Origin: Heliocidaris tuberculata
Lineage: Eukaryota > Echinodermata > Echinoidea > Camarodonta > Echinometridae
Direction of reading: 5' to 3'
Length of the DNA: 64,000 nt
Assembly: GCA_025618425.1 (NCBI GenBank)
Contig: CM046838.1
Span: 4,035,715-4,099,714 of the forward strand
How positions within the stretch are numbered: the first letter of the stretch is position 1; every line of letters begins with the position of its first letter. The notes beneath the pieces are model-generated. The model saw only the letters and a program-made list of their open reading frames with translations, was not told the DNA's origin and searched no databases. The translations under genes were made by a program, and so were the position numbers. Positions 11,731-23,929 of this stretch are shown here, in pieces.

Positions 11731-12019
11731 AAGCGAACCGCACACTATACGATCAACTACGATCCGATTTTGGAAATTAGCAATAAATGTAAACATTTTA
11801 AGAAATAAAATCTTCGTTATTCAGGTACTGAACAATAATATGAATAGTCAACATAGGAATTTGGTGCGATGTCAGGCTTATATCCGGAATAAGGGCCAAA
11901 CCGGTTTCAAATCGCAGGACTACTCTGACGTCATTACGATTCGAAGCCGATTTGGCCTTTCCTCCGACCAGAAGGTTTGTAATAGGCCGTAAATTTCGAT
12001 TTTTCAACTCTGTATGACT
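11731..12019. mobile_element. TIR element T2, left part
   Basis: Starts aagcgaaccgcacactatac then gatcaactacgatccga, a diverged T1 terminus. Its interior (gtcattacgattcgaagccg) parallels T1. It is broken after aactctgtatgact at 12,006-12,019. The same 14 bases reappear at 19,309-19,322, where T2 resumes. The two parts together are about 400 bp, like T1. Confidence 0.75.
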
Positions 12020-14237
12020 CAGGGTGCCGTCATGCCTTTGTGTGAATAGACGGGGATGAAGAGCTTCTGCTTAATTTTATTTAAAATGCTACTTTTTTAT
12101 TGCTCCCCTTGTCAACATGGATTTTGAATAAACTTTGAAGCGATATTCTTTACGATGACACGTTTTTTTGATTGATATACCTACGGATGGAACAGATTTT
12201 GATGGATTGTTTGTTCGTGTTCACCCATTAGCAGCATTGAATGTGTACCGTAAGTGGCATTGGCCGAAGAACTGTATTGCTGTACATATTATCGATTCTG
12301 ATTTAGATACATTTAAATGAAAGCGTCTGTCAGGATCAAACTTGGGTTTTCGTTTAACTAATGTTTTGGCTACCAACATCCAAAATCACATAAACGACCT
12401 CACATACCCCAAGCATTCGTTTTTATAGTGAAGAGAGCCATGACATGGTCAAAGTACACGAAAGTAATTACACTGCACATATGAATTTTAAGGTTTCAAG
12501 TTGTTTATTACAACTGTATCAAATTTGGTTTAAAAAACATTCAATCAAGTAATTCAATCAAATAATCAAAACTTCTCATTTAAAAGATTTTATGTTTTAA
12601 GTGTTAAATTCTTGACAGATATTCACAACTCTGTTACAGAACAACATTTCGCATATGCAGAATTAAATATAATGAATTGTAAGAATAAATCATTTGGTTA
12701 CTGCTAGTTATTATTATAGGTCATGGATTAAAGGACTTCCCTGTTTTAATGGATTCAGTCCACTGAAAGATATGTCGATGATGATGACGACAGGGCCCTG
12801 TCGCTGTCGACGACGTGCTACTATCACGAGTCCTCGAAGGGTTGAAGATGTACCAAATAGCCGGAGAAACCTTCGATGACCATCGCCATTGGAGAGTAGG
12901 CGTGGTCATCGATACGAAGTTGCGTGACGTTTCAGAGTCCAACTGGAAACTCAAGATGGAAACTCAGGATACAAGTTCTTAAGATAGAAGCTTCACCATC
13001 ATGGTTCAGGAAATCAAACTACTGAAGCCTCCTTAGCAATAGCTCCATAATCGAAGTGCTGTCCCAGTGAAAACAGCTCCCTGACCATAGGACCCTTTAC
13101 AAATTGAATAAATTCCCATTATTCAAAATGCATATCCTTAATTTATTAATCAACTTCCTCACAGATAATATTATTTATAGTTATGTATTCTTTAGCATTT
13201 GTCCACATTATTAATTAGCAAGTACAGACAAATATCTAAACTGTATTAATTTGTCAGTGAAATTCTGACTAGCCATATATTAAAAGTTAGCACAAATTCA
13301 CTTCAATCTGAGTAATATTGAACTACTCATATTATCTTAAATATCACTTTAATAAATGACTGAATTAAAGCTTTCATAAATAATCAGAACTTCACAGCAT
13401 AACATGTCTAGCTGACTGACTGATTTTTTCTTTCAAAGTTTTTAACACAAATTCTTGTTTAGAAAATTCATGTTGAAAATCGCATTTTTGTACATTCAAG
13501 TTTCTGGTTTTAGCACTGAAATAAAACTTGGTAGAAAATTTACTGAACTCACCACCACTGTGGGTAGGAAACTCCTCCAAAATTAACACAAACTGAGGGC
13601 CATTGCTTGCTGCCTCCTCAGAACACAACCTCACTCAAAGAGCAAAATAACTGAAGTGAGCCCACTCACTTTATACAGAAACAGAGTACACTACACACAC
13701 AATCACCCTTGGGTGGGTCTTGAAATCTGAAGTGGTTTTCCCACCTGTTACATGAATTTAATCAGAGCTATACATACATTCAATTTATAGCTTTGAATTT
13801 AATAAATTATTGCCCTCTCTTGTTCAAGTGGCAGAACACATAAAAGTAAGAAAATTAGTCCAACTCATCCATTACCAAAATAGCAATACCGCCATCACAA
13901 GGTTGAAATGAGTAATTTCACACTATTATTTATCTCCTTTTATTTCCATGAATTTACCTTGTTACGATCCAAAATCCTCAAAAGATAAGAACCGAACAAA
14001 AGATATTATAACTTAATTACATGTACTTAATCTAGCAAAGACTTACAATTTCTCAGCTGGGAAACTTGTAATCCACGGAATATGAATGCAAGGTATGAGT
14101 CCAGAATGTTCTTGAAGTGTAGAGTAATCCAAAATAATAAATCCCAGTAGTTGATCCAAATGGTATGGTGTCCAACTGGTAAAAGAAAATTCCAGAAGAT
14201 CTAGCCAAAGAATGTCCAAGATAATTCAGGAAGCCAT
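12020..14237. other. Start of the 7.3-kb block inserted into T2; no gene recognised
   Basis: The left part of the block delimited by the 14-bp duplication. AT-rich with one GC-richer patch (12,770-12,960). Open frames on either strand show no known domain. It may be the 5' end of the LINE or an independent insertion. Confidence 0.4.
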
Positions 14238-14412
14238 CGATGCCGACGATGATGTCGAAGACGATGTCGATAATGATGCTGATAATGATGTCGACCACAA
14301 TGTCAATAACGATGTGGAACACGATGTGGAACACGATGTTGAACAAGATGTCCAATATGATGTCAAGAATGATGTCCAAGATTAAGTCCAAGATGAGGTC
14401 CAAGACGATCTC
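14238..14412. repeat. 12-bp minisatellite, gatgatgtccaa-type
   Basis: About fourteen copies of a degenerate 12-mer such as gatgatgtcgaa, gataatgatgct and caagatgtccaa. Being a multiple of three without stops, it leaves frames open on both strands (a Asp-Val-rich tetrapeptide on plus, an Ile/Asp-rich one on minus). I regard the frames as a by-product. Confidence 0.7.
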
Positions 14413-14547
14413 CACAGGTTGATATCAATATCATCAATATCAGATGGTGTTAACTGAGAATTTACGCAATATACGCTCCACGATGTAGTTAGGATATAAA
14501 TTCTGAAATTTCTGTGGAAGCTCCCAGCTTATATACAATCTCAACCC

Positions 14548-15136
14548 TTAAAGGAAACCAAAACCCAAGGAGGGAATCAATGTTATTGGAAAGTGAAAAT
14601 TCAGAGAAGCACTTTACAAAAAGTTTCATTAAAATGGGTTAAAAAATGAGAGAGTTATGGAAGTTTGAAAAGTCTCGTTTTACTTTCTATGGGGATCCTC
14701 AAATTGGCAAAATTGCTTCAAAATAGCTGATTTTGTGAACAACTTTCCATTTGTTTTGTACACAGATTTTCAGATTTTCCCCATTATCTTTCAAGGTGCA
14801 GTTAATCTCCTTCTGAGCTCAACACATATAATGGGAAAATGTATTTTACACCACATATGTCGAGTTCAGGAGGAGACAAGGAGCACCCTGAGGGATAATG
14901 GGGAAAATCTGAAAATCTGTGTACAAACAATTAATGGAGAGTTGTTCACAAAATCAGCCATTTTGAAGCAATTTTGCCAATTTGAGGATCCCCATAGAAA
15001 GTAAAACGAGACTTTTCAAACTTCCATAACTCCCTCATTTTTTAACCAATTTTAATGAAACTTTTTGTAAAGTGCTTCTCTGAATTCTCACTTTCCAATA
15101 ACATTGATTCTCTCCTTGGGTTTTGGTTTCCTTTAA
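14548..15136. mobile_element. TTAA-flanked foldback MITE, copy b
   Basis: TTAA at 14,548-14,551 and 15,133-15,136. The arms run from aggaaaccaaaacccaagga inward for about 200 bp and are nearly perfectly complementary to the right arm (tccttgggttttggtttcct at the end). The centre is about 130 bp. Non-coding. It resembles the copy at 49,688-50,276 (shared gaaagtttgaaaagtctc and gcttctctgaattc-like text). Confidence 0.85.
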
Positions 15137-15904
15137 TTAGAATTTTCTACCTTCTACTACAACATTCATGAAGATTTGGAACTTTCTTGTTAGTTCCATA
15201 TACTTCTAGTTGTAACAAACAAAAGAAGGGGATTCCAATGATCTATTTATAGACTCATTGCAATGGTACATTTTTACTGAGAAGTTCATGCAAAGGTCAG
15301 GTAAACAACATGTTCTAGCATGTAATTACATTGTTACTAGCATACAGTACATCAGACATAATGTAACGATCTAGAATGATCTTCCTCTACTGGATGTGCA
15401 TTATTTAATATGTAATTAATGATTCTTTCACTGTTACAGAGTACACTGACTTTTTTCATCTGAATAATGATTTCTCTTCTAGAAATTTCTTTGTTCATAA
15501 ATACATATAGAAAACTGGAAAATAACTTCCTTCCAGAAGATTCTTCAATTATATAACAACCTACATGTACAAAATACTCATGAACCCAAAATAAATCATC
15601 CTTCCTTGTAAGGATTTCTTCCATATATAATTCAAACAAATTTTAGAATTTTGCTGACGGAACAAAAAATGAAATGCTTGTGACAGCGTCCTATGTCTAT
15701 TGCTCTTTTGACTGAAATATTTTTCGGACAGAAAATATGTTCGGCGGAATACTTGATGTTTTGACTGGAATGTTGTTGTCCATCCATCTGCTTCCACTAA
15801 GTAAATGCTCCACTTGTGTTTTTTCTTAGTAATAGCGAATCATAGAACTACAGTCTATTCGATTGAATTTAGAATTACATTGACTATACATTTGCCATTG
15901 TAAG

Positions 15905-18900
15905 ATGGAAACAAAGCGCACTCTGTCATTTAAAGTGTTAGAAGATAAAGTTCAAAAATTAGAACATCTTATTGGAGAAGGAGATAAGGATAAGATAAAA
16001 GAGTATGAGAGAGTAAAACAGGAGTTAGAAGAATATTACAAGAAAGTTACAGAGGGATTAATTATTCGGTCTAAAGCCAATTGGATAGAATATGGTGAAA
16101 GAAGCAATAAATATTTGTTGTCTCTAGAAAAGTATAATAAAAATAAATCAACATTCGTAATCTTCTTGTAGATATCGAAGAAATAGAAGATGAAAAGGAT
16201 TTTCTGAATGAGAAAAAATGTTTTTATCAGTCTTTGTACTCCAAAAAGCATGTTGAATTGAATGATGAAAATGCAGGGAAGCTTTTAGATAAAAACATTA
16301 ATTATCTGCAAGAAGAATCTCGTGAGGCCTATGAAGGCCAGTTAACAATGGCAGAGTGCCAGGCAGCGGTGAATGAAATGCCGACAGGAAAATCACCAGG
16401 AGATGATGGCCTTACAAAAGAGTTCTATGCTAGATTCTGGGATATAGTATCAATTATCTTGGTATCGGCCCTGAATTATTCTTTTGCAAAATCTGAACTG
16501 TCTGCTAGTCAAAGAGAAAGTGTTATTACATTAATCTTGAAACCCAAGAAGGATGAAAGATTCTTAGAGAATTATAGACCGATCTCAGTGATAAATGTTG
16601 ATGTGAAAAATTGTTCAAAAGTACTTGCAGCACGATTACAAAAAGTATTACCTTCATTTATTCATCCAGACCAACATGCTTTCATTACAGGCAGAAATAT
16701 TGCAGAGGCTATTAGAAATGTCCAGGACATGTTTTATTACTTAAATATCGAAAACAAAGAGTGATCTATTGTATCAATCGACGTTAGAAAAGCCTTCGAT
16801 TCGATAGATCATGAGTTCATTTGTAAAGCAATGGAAGCTGTAGGCTTTGGTCCCACACTCATTAAATGGGTTAAAATACTTTATTGTAACATTGAATTAG
16901 GATGTGAACTTAATAACGGTACCCAACCGGTTATTTCCCCATATCCAGAGGTGTAAGACAAGGGGACCCTCTATCCCCGTACCTTTTTCTGATAGCATTT
17001 GAAATGTTAGCTACTAGGTTAAGAAATACAACAGAAGTTAACCCATTACCTACGGGAACCGGACGGTTCCTGTGTTAAGCCTATGGGAATGAGATAATTC
17101 AGTCGTCAACGGGTTAAAGGTATCTCTTTTGGCTCAAGTGAATTAAAACTATCACTATATGCAGATGATTTTTTGCATTTTGTTTAAACTATAATTCAGT
17201 TGAAGTGTTGTTCGATGTGTTAAAGCAGTTTTATAAATGTTCTAGTATAATGTTCAATAGAGAAAAAACGGAAATATTGAAGGTTGAGAAGCATCGAGGT
17301 GCTCAGATTATGGATAATGTCCGCCTTGTCGACATAGAATCTTGGGAGCACAGGTGGGGTAAAATACTGATAATTTTCAAGAACAAAATATGAGGGATAT
17401 TATCACTTAGACGGGAACTGAATATATTTGGAAACAGAGAAATTTAACATTTATGTGGGAAAATACAGATTATAAAATCTTCCGGTATATCTACATTTAT
17501 TTACCTATTTTCTTCAATTCTTATACCCAGTTGGGTTGTGAAAGAAATTGAGACTATATTTTAAGATTTCTTATTTCTTTTGTAAGGGAAGGACAGATTT
17601 AGACGGAATGTCCTTATACAACAAATTGAGAAAGGTGGTCTTAAAATGGTTGATGTCAAATCCGCTATCTCGGCACAACAATTAACTTTAGTGAAGAAAC
17701 TTTTTGAAGAATGAAGAATGCAAGTAACCAAGCTTGGTTTAATGTTTTTAATTATTACGCACAGAAATATGGTGGTACATTTCTGCTTAACTGCAATTTT
17801 TATGCTGACTGGCTAAGTTCACAGTTACCTCCTTTCTATGCCTCTATTTTCGAAAATTGGTCACGGTTACGCTTGTCTTTAGAGGATGAATCCTATGTTA
17901 ACCAGATTATATGGAATAATTTTGAGGTAATAATTGACAATAAAATGCTTTTTTGTAAACATTTGTTTGAAAAGGGGATTAAAACTAGACATCACATTAT
18001 ATTGCCAGATGGTGAAATGAAGATGTATGACTTGTTGAAAAATGAATTCAACAAAATGGGAACGATTATTTATTATTGCAAGGAATATTTTCATACATAA
18101 AGAAAGGTAGTGATAAAAACATTTGTCAGTTTCTCAAAGATGATATAAGGGTGATTGTTAAAGATATAATAATGCCTAAAGGTTTTAGTCATCTGAACGT
18201 TATAAAATGTAAACACTTCTATGTAAAGTTTGTTGAAATAAAAAATGAGCAATCTCTGAGCTCTTTTCGTTTGAAAAATAAGTATGAATTGAGCGATACT
18301 GAATTGTGTAAAGCTCGAAAAATTATGATCTGCACAACTATTGATACAAAAATAAGAGAGTTTCAGTTTAAAGTGTTGCATAATATTTTGTTCTTTAATT
18401 ACAAACTGTTCAAAATGAAAATAAAGTCTTCTCCAGAATGTACGTTTGGCTGCAAAAATGTAGAAACTTTGAAACATGCATTATGGCAGTGTAGCTATGT
18501 TCAATCATTTTGGAATGAAGCTAAAGTTATGTTATCCATGTTTGACTTATCTTCTCTAAATGAAAAGAATATGGTTATTGTAAGTTATCTAGAAAAGCAT
18601 CCTCACAGTACAATGATAAATCATGTTTTACTTAAAGCAAAATGATGTATTTACTTGAGTATAAGTAAAGAAAATAAGCCAACCATTGCTGGTTTTAAAA
18701 GGATGCTCCTTACTTCATATAAAGAAGAACGGTATATTGTAAAGAGAAAAGGCAAACTCTCTTTCCACAATAGAAAATGGGATTGTGTACTACCACTTTT
18801 TGATTTAGTTCACTGTATATTGTTGATTTCTTCTTTATTATACACAAACATGTGCCCAAGCTAATGTATGTATCAGTTAAGTAAAAGTTTGATTGTATCA

Positions 18901-18952
18901 TTTCACGAAATATGTTTTATGTGAACTGAAAAGTATCAATAAAAGATGATTG

Positions 18953-18995
<43 letters not shown>
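15905..18995 (+). mobile_element. Tx1/L1-clade LINE remnant (RT and zf-RVT)
   Basis: Coding text in several frames: a linker with RSKANWIEYGERSNKYLLSL, then GKSPGDDGLTKEFYARFW, ENYRPISVINVDVK, HPDQHAFITGRN, motif A SIDVRKAFDSIDHEF, motif C LYADD near 17,157, and a C-terminal zinc-knuckle-like ECTFGCKN...LKHALWQC near 18,440-18,490. An in-frame TGA at about 16,762 and several frameshifts show it is dead. The RPISVINVD and HPDQ-F--GR signatures point to the Tx1/L1 clade. It ends in an (AT)n tract at 18,955-18,994. An 80-bp TTAA element is inserted at 17,038. Confidence 0.85.
17038..17117. mobile_element. Miniature TTAA element (80 bp), copy 1
   Basis: TTAA at both ends, with imperfect termini ttaacccattacc and (complement of the right end) ttaacccgttgac. 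Removing it rejoins LINE coding text on either side. A second copy is at 21,148-21,231. Confidence 0.75.
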
Positions 18996-18997
<2 letters not shown>

Positions 18998-19058
18998 AAG
19001 AAATGTTCCTCGAACACAACGTTGGTGGTCACTCATAGTTGTTTTAGTGGAAGGTATA

Positions 19059-19284
19059 ATGAAAGAAATGTCACTATGAGACGGTCGTAGCTTTTCTCTT
19101 TTATTGTCCTCCTTTATTTGTCAAGCTTTCGATCAATGATCTTCATCAGGACTGTTTAAAAACACAAAATGATGCATGGCTTTTGTGTTTTTATACAGTC
19201 CTGATAAAGATCATTGATCGAAAGCTTGACAAATAAAGGAGGACAATAAAAGCTGCGACCGTCTCATAGTGACATTTCTTTCAT
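19059..19284. repeat. Long near-perfect hairpin, arms about 105 bp
   Basis: Left arm 19,059-19,169 and right arm 19,181-19,284 are almost perfectly complementary (for example gtcaagctttcgatcaatga against tcattgatcgaaagcttgac), with a loop of about 11 bases. (AT)n tracts flank both sides, suggesting insertion into a TA-rich LINE tail. Confidence 0.85.
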
Positions 19285-19322
19285 TATATATATATATATA
19301 TATATATAAACTCTGTATGACT

Positions 19323-19435
19323 ATTCAGAACCTCAGTCAAACATATTTCATATTTTTAACTGTTTATATCTTATGGTATTATATTTTCTTCCTAAATCGG
19401 ATCGCATACCGATCGTATAATGTGCGGTGGACTTT
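19323..19435. mobile_element. TIR element T2, right part
   Basis: Resumes after the duplicated aactctgtatgact and ends with aaatcggatcgcataccgat then cgtataatgtgcggtgg, the complement of the T2 left terminus. A TA precedes the resumed RTE text. Confidence 0.75.
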
Positions 19436-19436
19436 A

Positions 19437-19640
19437 GGGGATCTACATACGATTCCGTACTAGTGGAAGTGTATTTAACCTGCGAAGACTTCTTGCCCAC
19501 ACCAAGACATGGGAATTACTCTTTGCAGATGACTGCGCACTTCTGGCTCACAGTGAATTAGAAATCCAGATAGTTGTTGATCGGTTTGCTGCCTCAGTCA
19601 AGGCATTTGGACTCACTATGAGCCTTAACTCTTACTGTGC
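19437..19640 (+). mobile_element. RTE-like retrotransposon, piece 2
   Basis: Encodes GIYIRFRTSGSVFNLRRLL, then LLFADDCALLAHSE and FGLTMSLN. The FADD is the RT catalytic motif C. It continues directly from piece 1, which ends at MLRQAKGGLT, confirming that 11,311-19,436 is an insertion into one LINE copy. Confidence 0.85.
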
Positions 19641-20346
19641 CAAGGGGTTTAGCTCTCTTCAAAATTTTACCAAAATGTGATCAATGCTTACTTTTCAAAT
19701 GTCTGCACTTTATTAACCATCTAATATTCCACAAGATTTTGTGTACAAAACTTGTAGGAAATTTATTAGCATTTCTTATGATACTAAACATTATTACTTT
19801 ACCCTACTTTATGCATAAAAATTATTAAACATTTCATTTGAGTTTCTTTTTTGTCCATTATTTTTTTGGTTTATCATCTGCATGTTTACTACTGTTTAAT
19901 GTTGAAATAATGTAATATCTTTTATAAAATCTGCAATAATGGTAGCATATAATTATAATCATATATTTAGAATGCTTGATTTATGCTCAAAATTTTGATA
20001 TATACATTGACCACTATATACCTTTCCTATAGTCGAGCAAATGGTGAATGAAAATGAAAAGTCTATCTGTCACATGTATGTTTCAGTTTCAGTTTCAGTT
20101 TCAGTTTTAGTTTATTTCATATTTCAGATCACATAACTGAACATAAACAATGACCGTTGCATTATTACAATAATAAAGGAACATATCTTCAATACCTTCA
20201 ACAAAAGAAGGAAAAAAATGCAAGCAAACAAACCAAGACACAGGTCAATATTTCCATCATTTTAAAGTTGGGATAAGACAAACTAGTTTGGCGTGAAATA
20301 TGAGGGAATCTAGTAAGAAGCTAGGCTTGTAATATTTTAGATTCCC

Positions 20347-20851
20347 TTAAAGGGAAAGTTCACCCTGAAGATTACTTGAGTTTAAAAAATGCAGAAAAAA
20401 TAAAGAAAAATATTGGCGAAAGTTTGGACAAAATTCGTTAAAGAATAACGGAGTTATGGACTTTTGAAGTTTTGATTTTGTGACGTCACATGCGAGCAGC
20501 TCCTCCGTTATGTAATGTGATAAATATTTCATTAAATACAGTTTTTTCAGAAAATTTAGAATATTTTCGTCTGTGCATTTGATATATTGTCAGAAATGTT
20601 ATTCAATACTAGATTCTGAAAAGAAACAATATTAATTTATCGTGGAACGTTAAAACAATGCGAATATATGGAATATTTATTACATGACCAATGGGCAGCT
20701 GCTCGCATGTGACGTCACGAATCCAAAACTTTAAATACTCATAACTCTTTTATTATTTGACCGATTTTCATCAAACCTTCGCCAATATTTTTCTTAAATT
20801 TTTCTGCATTTTTTAAACTCAAGTAATCTTCAGGGTGAACTTTCCCTTTAA
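20347..20851. mobile_element. TTAA-flanked foldback MITE, copy c
   Basis: TTAA at 20,347-20,350 and 20,848-20,851. Perfect terminal repeats start agggaaagttcaccctgaag, and the arms continue for about 170 bp, including gtgacgtcacatgcgagcag and its mirror. Non-coding. It is inserted in the 3' region of the CR1-like LINE. Confidence 0.9.
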
Positions 20852-21147
20852 GAATAAAATAAAATATTTGAGATTATAATGTATATATGAGATGATCTTA
20901 AGAAAACATAACAAAAGAAACAGAATGGGGGAGACGAGGAACACAGTACATTACTAGGTAGCCATAGGATGGATTGCGTAAGTATTGAAGGGGGATATTT
21001 TGAATTTGCGTTTAAATGTTTGAATTTTCGTTTAAATGTATACAGTGAGCCGGTATTAGTTAAGTGTGGGGAAAGGTCACTCCACAGTTTTGGTCCTGCA
21101 GATATAATTGTATTGTGTGCAAAAGCTATTCGAGTACATGGAAGGTG

Positions 21148-21231
21148 TTAAACCATTGCCTACGGGTAGCGGGTGGTCCAGGCCTGTATCTAACCTATGG
21201 GAGTTATGGAATTCAGTAGTCAACGAGTTAA
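21148..21231. mobile_element. Miniature TTAA element (84 bp), copy 2
   Basis: TTAA-bounded copy of the 17,038 element. Shared blocks are cctacgggtagcgg against cctacgggaaccgg, cctatggga, and ttcagtagtcaacgagttaa against ttcagtcgtcaacgggttaa. Confidence 0.75.
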
Positions 21232-22756
21232 GAATGGCTTTGTCTGGTTGGATAGGAGCGAAGTGAATAATTCATATTGAACATAGAAGATACAGGTTTA
21301 GGAAGTTCATGCTTTGTGAGTTGAAACATGAAAATTCCTAGATTTTATGTAAATAGTTCGTGAATCTTAAGAGTATTACACGAGTGGAAGAGTGGGGTTG
21401 TGTGAGTATGAAAAAATGTATTACTGATTATTATAATAATTTATACTGTCGACGTATATTCATAAGAATTTGGTTGTTTCAACTTTAACAAGAATTATGT
21501 CGTTGACTAAAACTGGTCCTGGTAGATGTTTAATTGATTTGGTGAATAAAATGAAGTTTGTTTTGTTTATAAATTATTAAGTGACAGTTTGTTTGACTGG
21601 ATCCAGTTTAATACAAAGTTTAATTTGTGATTTACAGTATTCAGGAGGATTTGAGGATTACGATTTGACAGAAATATGTTGGAGTCATCAGCAAATAAAA
21701 GAAAAGAAAGATTATTAGAACAATTTTGAAAATCATTGATGTAGTGTATGGATAACAGTGGACCAAGTAATGTAACACTTTTCATTTGAGATTCATGACC
21801 ATTTATATTAACATACTGCTTACGGTCTGTAAGGTAATTCCTGAACCACTCAAAGGCCTTCCCACGAATTCCATAGTGGGTAAGTTTATAGAGAAGAATA
21901 TTATGATCGATGGTATCGAAGGCCTTGGAGAAGTCCAGGAAGATATACCGACCGTGTGGGAAAAATCATCAATAGGTGTAGCTACTTTATTAATAAACAT
22001 TAGTAATGCATGGGTAGTTTAAAGTTGATTTTTTTCGGAAGCCAAATTGGGACTTAGACAAAATGTTGTACTTATTTAGGAATATACTATTTTTTCAAGA
22101 ATCTTAGAAAATGAAGTTAAGAGTGAGATAGGGCGATAGTTACCGGTATCTTGCTTGTTACTTTTTTTTTATAAATTGGAATTACTTTAGCTATTTTCAT
22201 TTTATCTGGAACTATTCCGTTTGTTTAAAGAAACAATAGATATGTGAGCTAAAGGACTGGCAATTTCGTTAATAACAAAAATAATAATAAAATTAATAAT
22301 AATAATTCGTAATACCGTCATAGCCAGAACTTTCTTTGGCTTTCATATTATTAACAATGTCAATGAGTTCATTAGTAGTAACTGGAGAGAAAAACATTGT
22401 GTGATCTTGTGCTTCTTTTAAGAATGAGTGGAATAATAGATGTTGGAATTAGAGTACATTAGGGCCGATATTTACAAAGTAGTTGTTAAAGATTTCAGCT
22501 ATTATTGTTGGGTCATTTTTTTCATTTTCATTGAAAGTTATTTTATCTATAAAAGGTAAGTTAGATTTGCTATGTAGCACATTCTTTATTACCTTCCAAG
22601 TACTCTTAAAATCAGATCTATGGATTTGGAATTGTCTGGAAAAATATTTTTTAAGCTATCCGTAGCAGTGATGTGAGGGCAATGAAAGAGTTAAGAATAC
22701 TGCAGTGCTACACCAGAAATCACCATGCGGAATCTACAGCCCTCCATACATCAGCC

Positions 22757-22990
22757 GGGTCCGCTCGCTATTCATAAGGACCGCTATTCACAGAAAACCG
22801 CTATTCATTTAACACGAATGAATAGCGGTCCTTATGAATAGTTATAAATAGTGGTCCTTATGAATGGAAGTCCTTATGATTAGCGAGGTAATTTGTGTAT
22901 GGTTTGCTCGCTATTTATAAGGACCGCTATTCATACAAAACCACCATTCATTTAGACATGGATAGCGGTCCTTATGACTAGCGAGGTTAC
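22757..22990. repeat. Palindromic cgctattcataaggacc element, copy 1
   Basis: Repeated cgctattcataaggacc and its complement ggtccttatgaatagcg alternate several times, giving nested hairpins bounded by gctcgctatt... and ...gactagcgaggttacccc. A second copy is at 37,355-37,595. Confidence 0.7.
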
Positions 22991-23616
22991 CCCACATCAG
23001 CATTGACGGGACAACCTTTAAAGTAGACATCCGAAGACAATAAATGTCTATGAATTTGGTATCTACGGCTTGCATATGTTATTTTTAAGTTGTTGATTTA
23101 CAGAACATATAAAAATTTTCTGGGTATTAGATATCAGCAATTGAAGTGTTGAAAAATAGCCTCCGCTCTTTGCCTAGAAAGTATCAGTGACGTCAAGCAT
23201 GTCAGTGTTATACAAACTTTTGCTTATTTTGTTTCAAAGGCTGAAAAGTCCAAATTTCATAACTCTATGTACAATTCTTCACCCTCTCCTTATATTTCAT
23301 AGTATGAATATTAATTCCATCTGTCAGAATTATGATATATATATGTCAACGTTGCACAACAAGTCCATATTTTCACCATGCAATTTGTTTACTTTGATGA
23401 GATTGTACGTGTACTCGATAAAGAATATTGCGGTCGTTTCAGTTAGCGCTTTACTGTGTATGTGTATGCCGTTGTTTATTTCGCGTTCGATCTATATCAC
23501 ATATAACATTCGAAAATGATCAATTTTGATCAAGACGATCTTCTTGTGGCTTTTGAGGAGTTCGTTCATTAGATCCTAACACTTAAACACGCACTAGTCA
23601 CAGTCAGAGCAAGGAA

Positions 23617-23803
23617 TTAACACAGAACACATTCAAGTTTGATATATTTATACAAATATTTTACAGGTACCGTATCCTTTTTTGGGCAGTCATAAGCATC
23701 CATTATAATTACGATCATATCTCTAAGCCTCTTCTTCTCACGAAATTGTTCCTGTACGGAGCTGATGACAAGATGATGTCTACATATACACCCGCCCACT
23801 CGT
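23617..23803 (-). pseudogene. Possible TIR-domain fragment
   Basis: One minus frame reads VQEQFREKKRLRDMIVIIMD, then AYDCPKKDTVPVKYLYKYIK, resembling the part of a Toll-like-receptor TIR domain from the helix before box 3 onward. A shifted frame just upstream reads NEWAGVYVDII, similar to the box-2 NEWC-Y-- signature. The frameshift, the lack of splice sites and the setting (DNA inserted into an RTE copy) indicate a dead or captured fragment. Recognition is by eye only. Confidence 0.4.
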
Positions 23804-23929
23804 TAAGTGCATGTTGATTTCACCATGTTTTCGAGCAGTAAACTCGTCTTAAAACCTCATCCAAAAGGAGAATGTGAGGATATTAAAAAAAAAAAAACCC
23901 ACGACTGGAGAATGTTGCTTCGTTATTAT

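Larger units (their letters stand above)
20080..22680 (-). mobile_element. CR1/Jockey-like LINE remnant
   Basis: On the minus strand from right to left: STWKVIKNVLHSKSNLPF, IFNNYFVNIGPN, FLDFSKAFDTIDHNIL, YGIRGKAFEWFRNYL, FADDSNIFLS, and near 21,100 the C-terminal AGPKLWSDLS...FKRKFK, with frameshifts between. A (ctgaaa)n tract at 20,080-20,110 fits a microsatellite 3' tail. It carries two later insertions: a foldback MITE at 20,347 and a miniature element at 21,148. Dead copy. Confidence 0.8.

Noticed and set aside
14053..14415. 120-residue minus frame rich in Ile-Asp repeats
   Set aside because: It is the reading of a 12-bp minisatellite; the opposite strand is equally open and no flanking exon signals exist.
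20078..20110. Interstitial telomere-like repeat
   Set aside because: The unit is tttcag, not ttaggg, and it fits the microsatellite 3' tail of the CR1-like LINE.
22757..22990. CRISPR-like array
   Set aside because: Repeats alternate in orientation, spacers are irregular and the sequence is eukaryotic; it is a palindromic mobile element.
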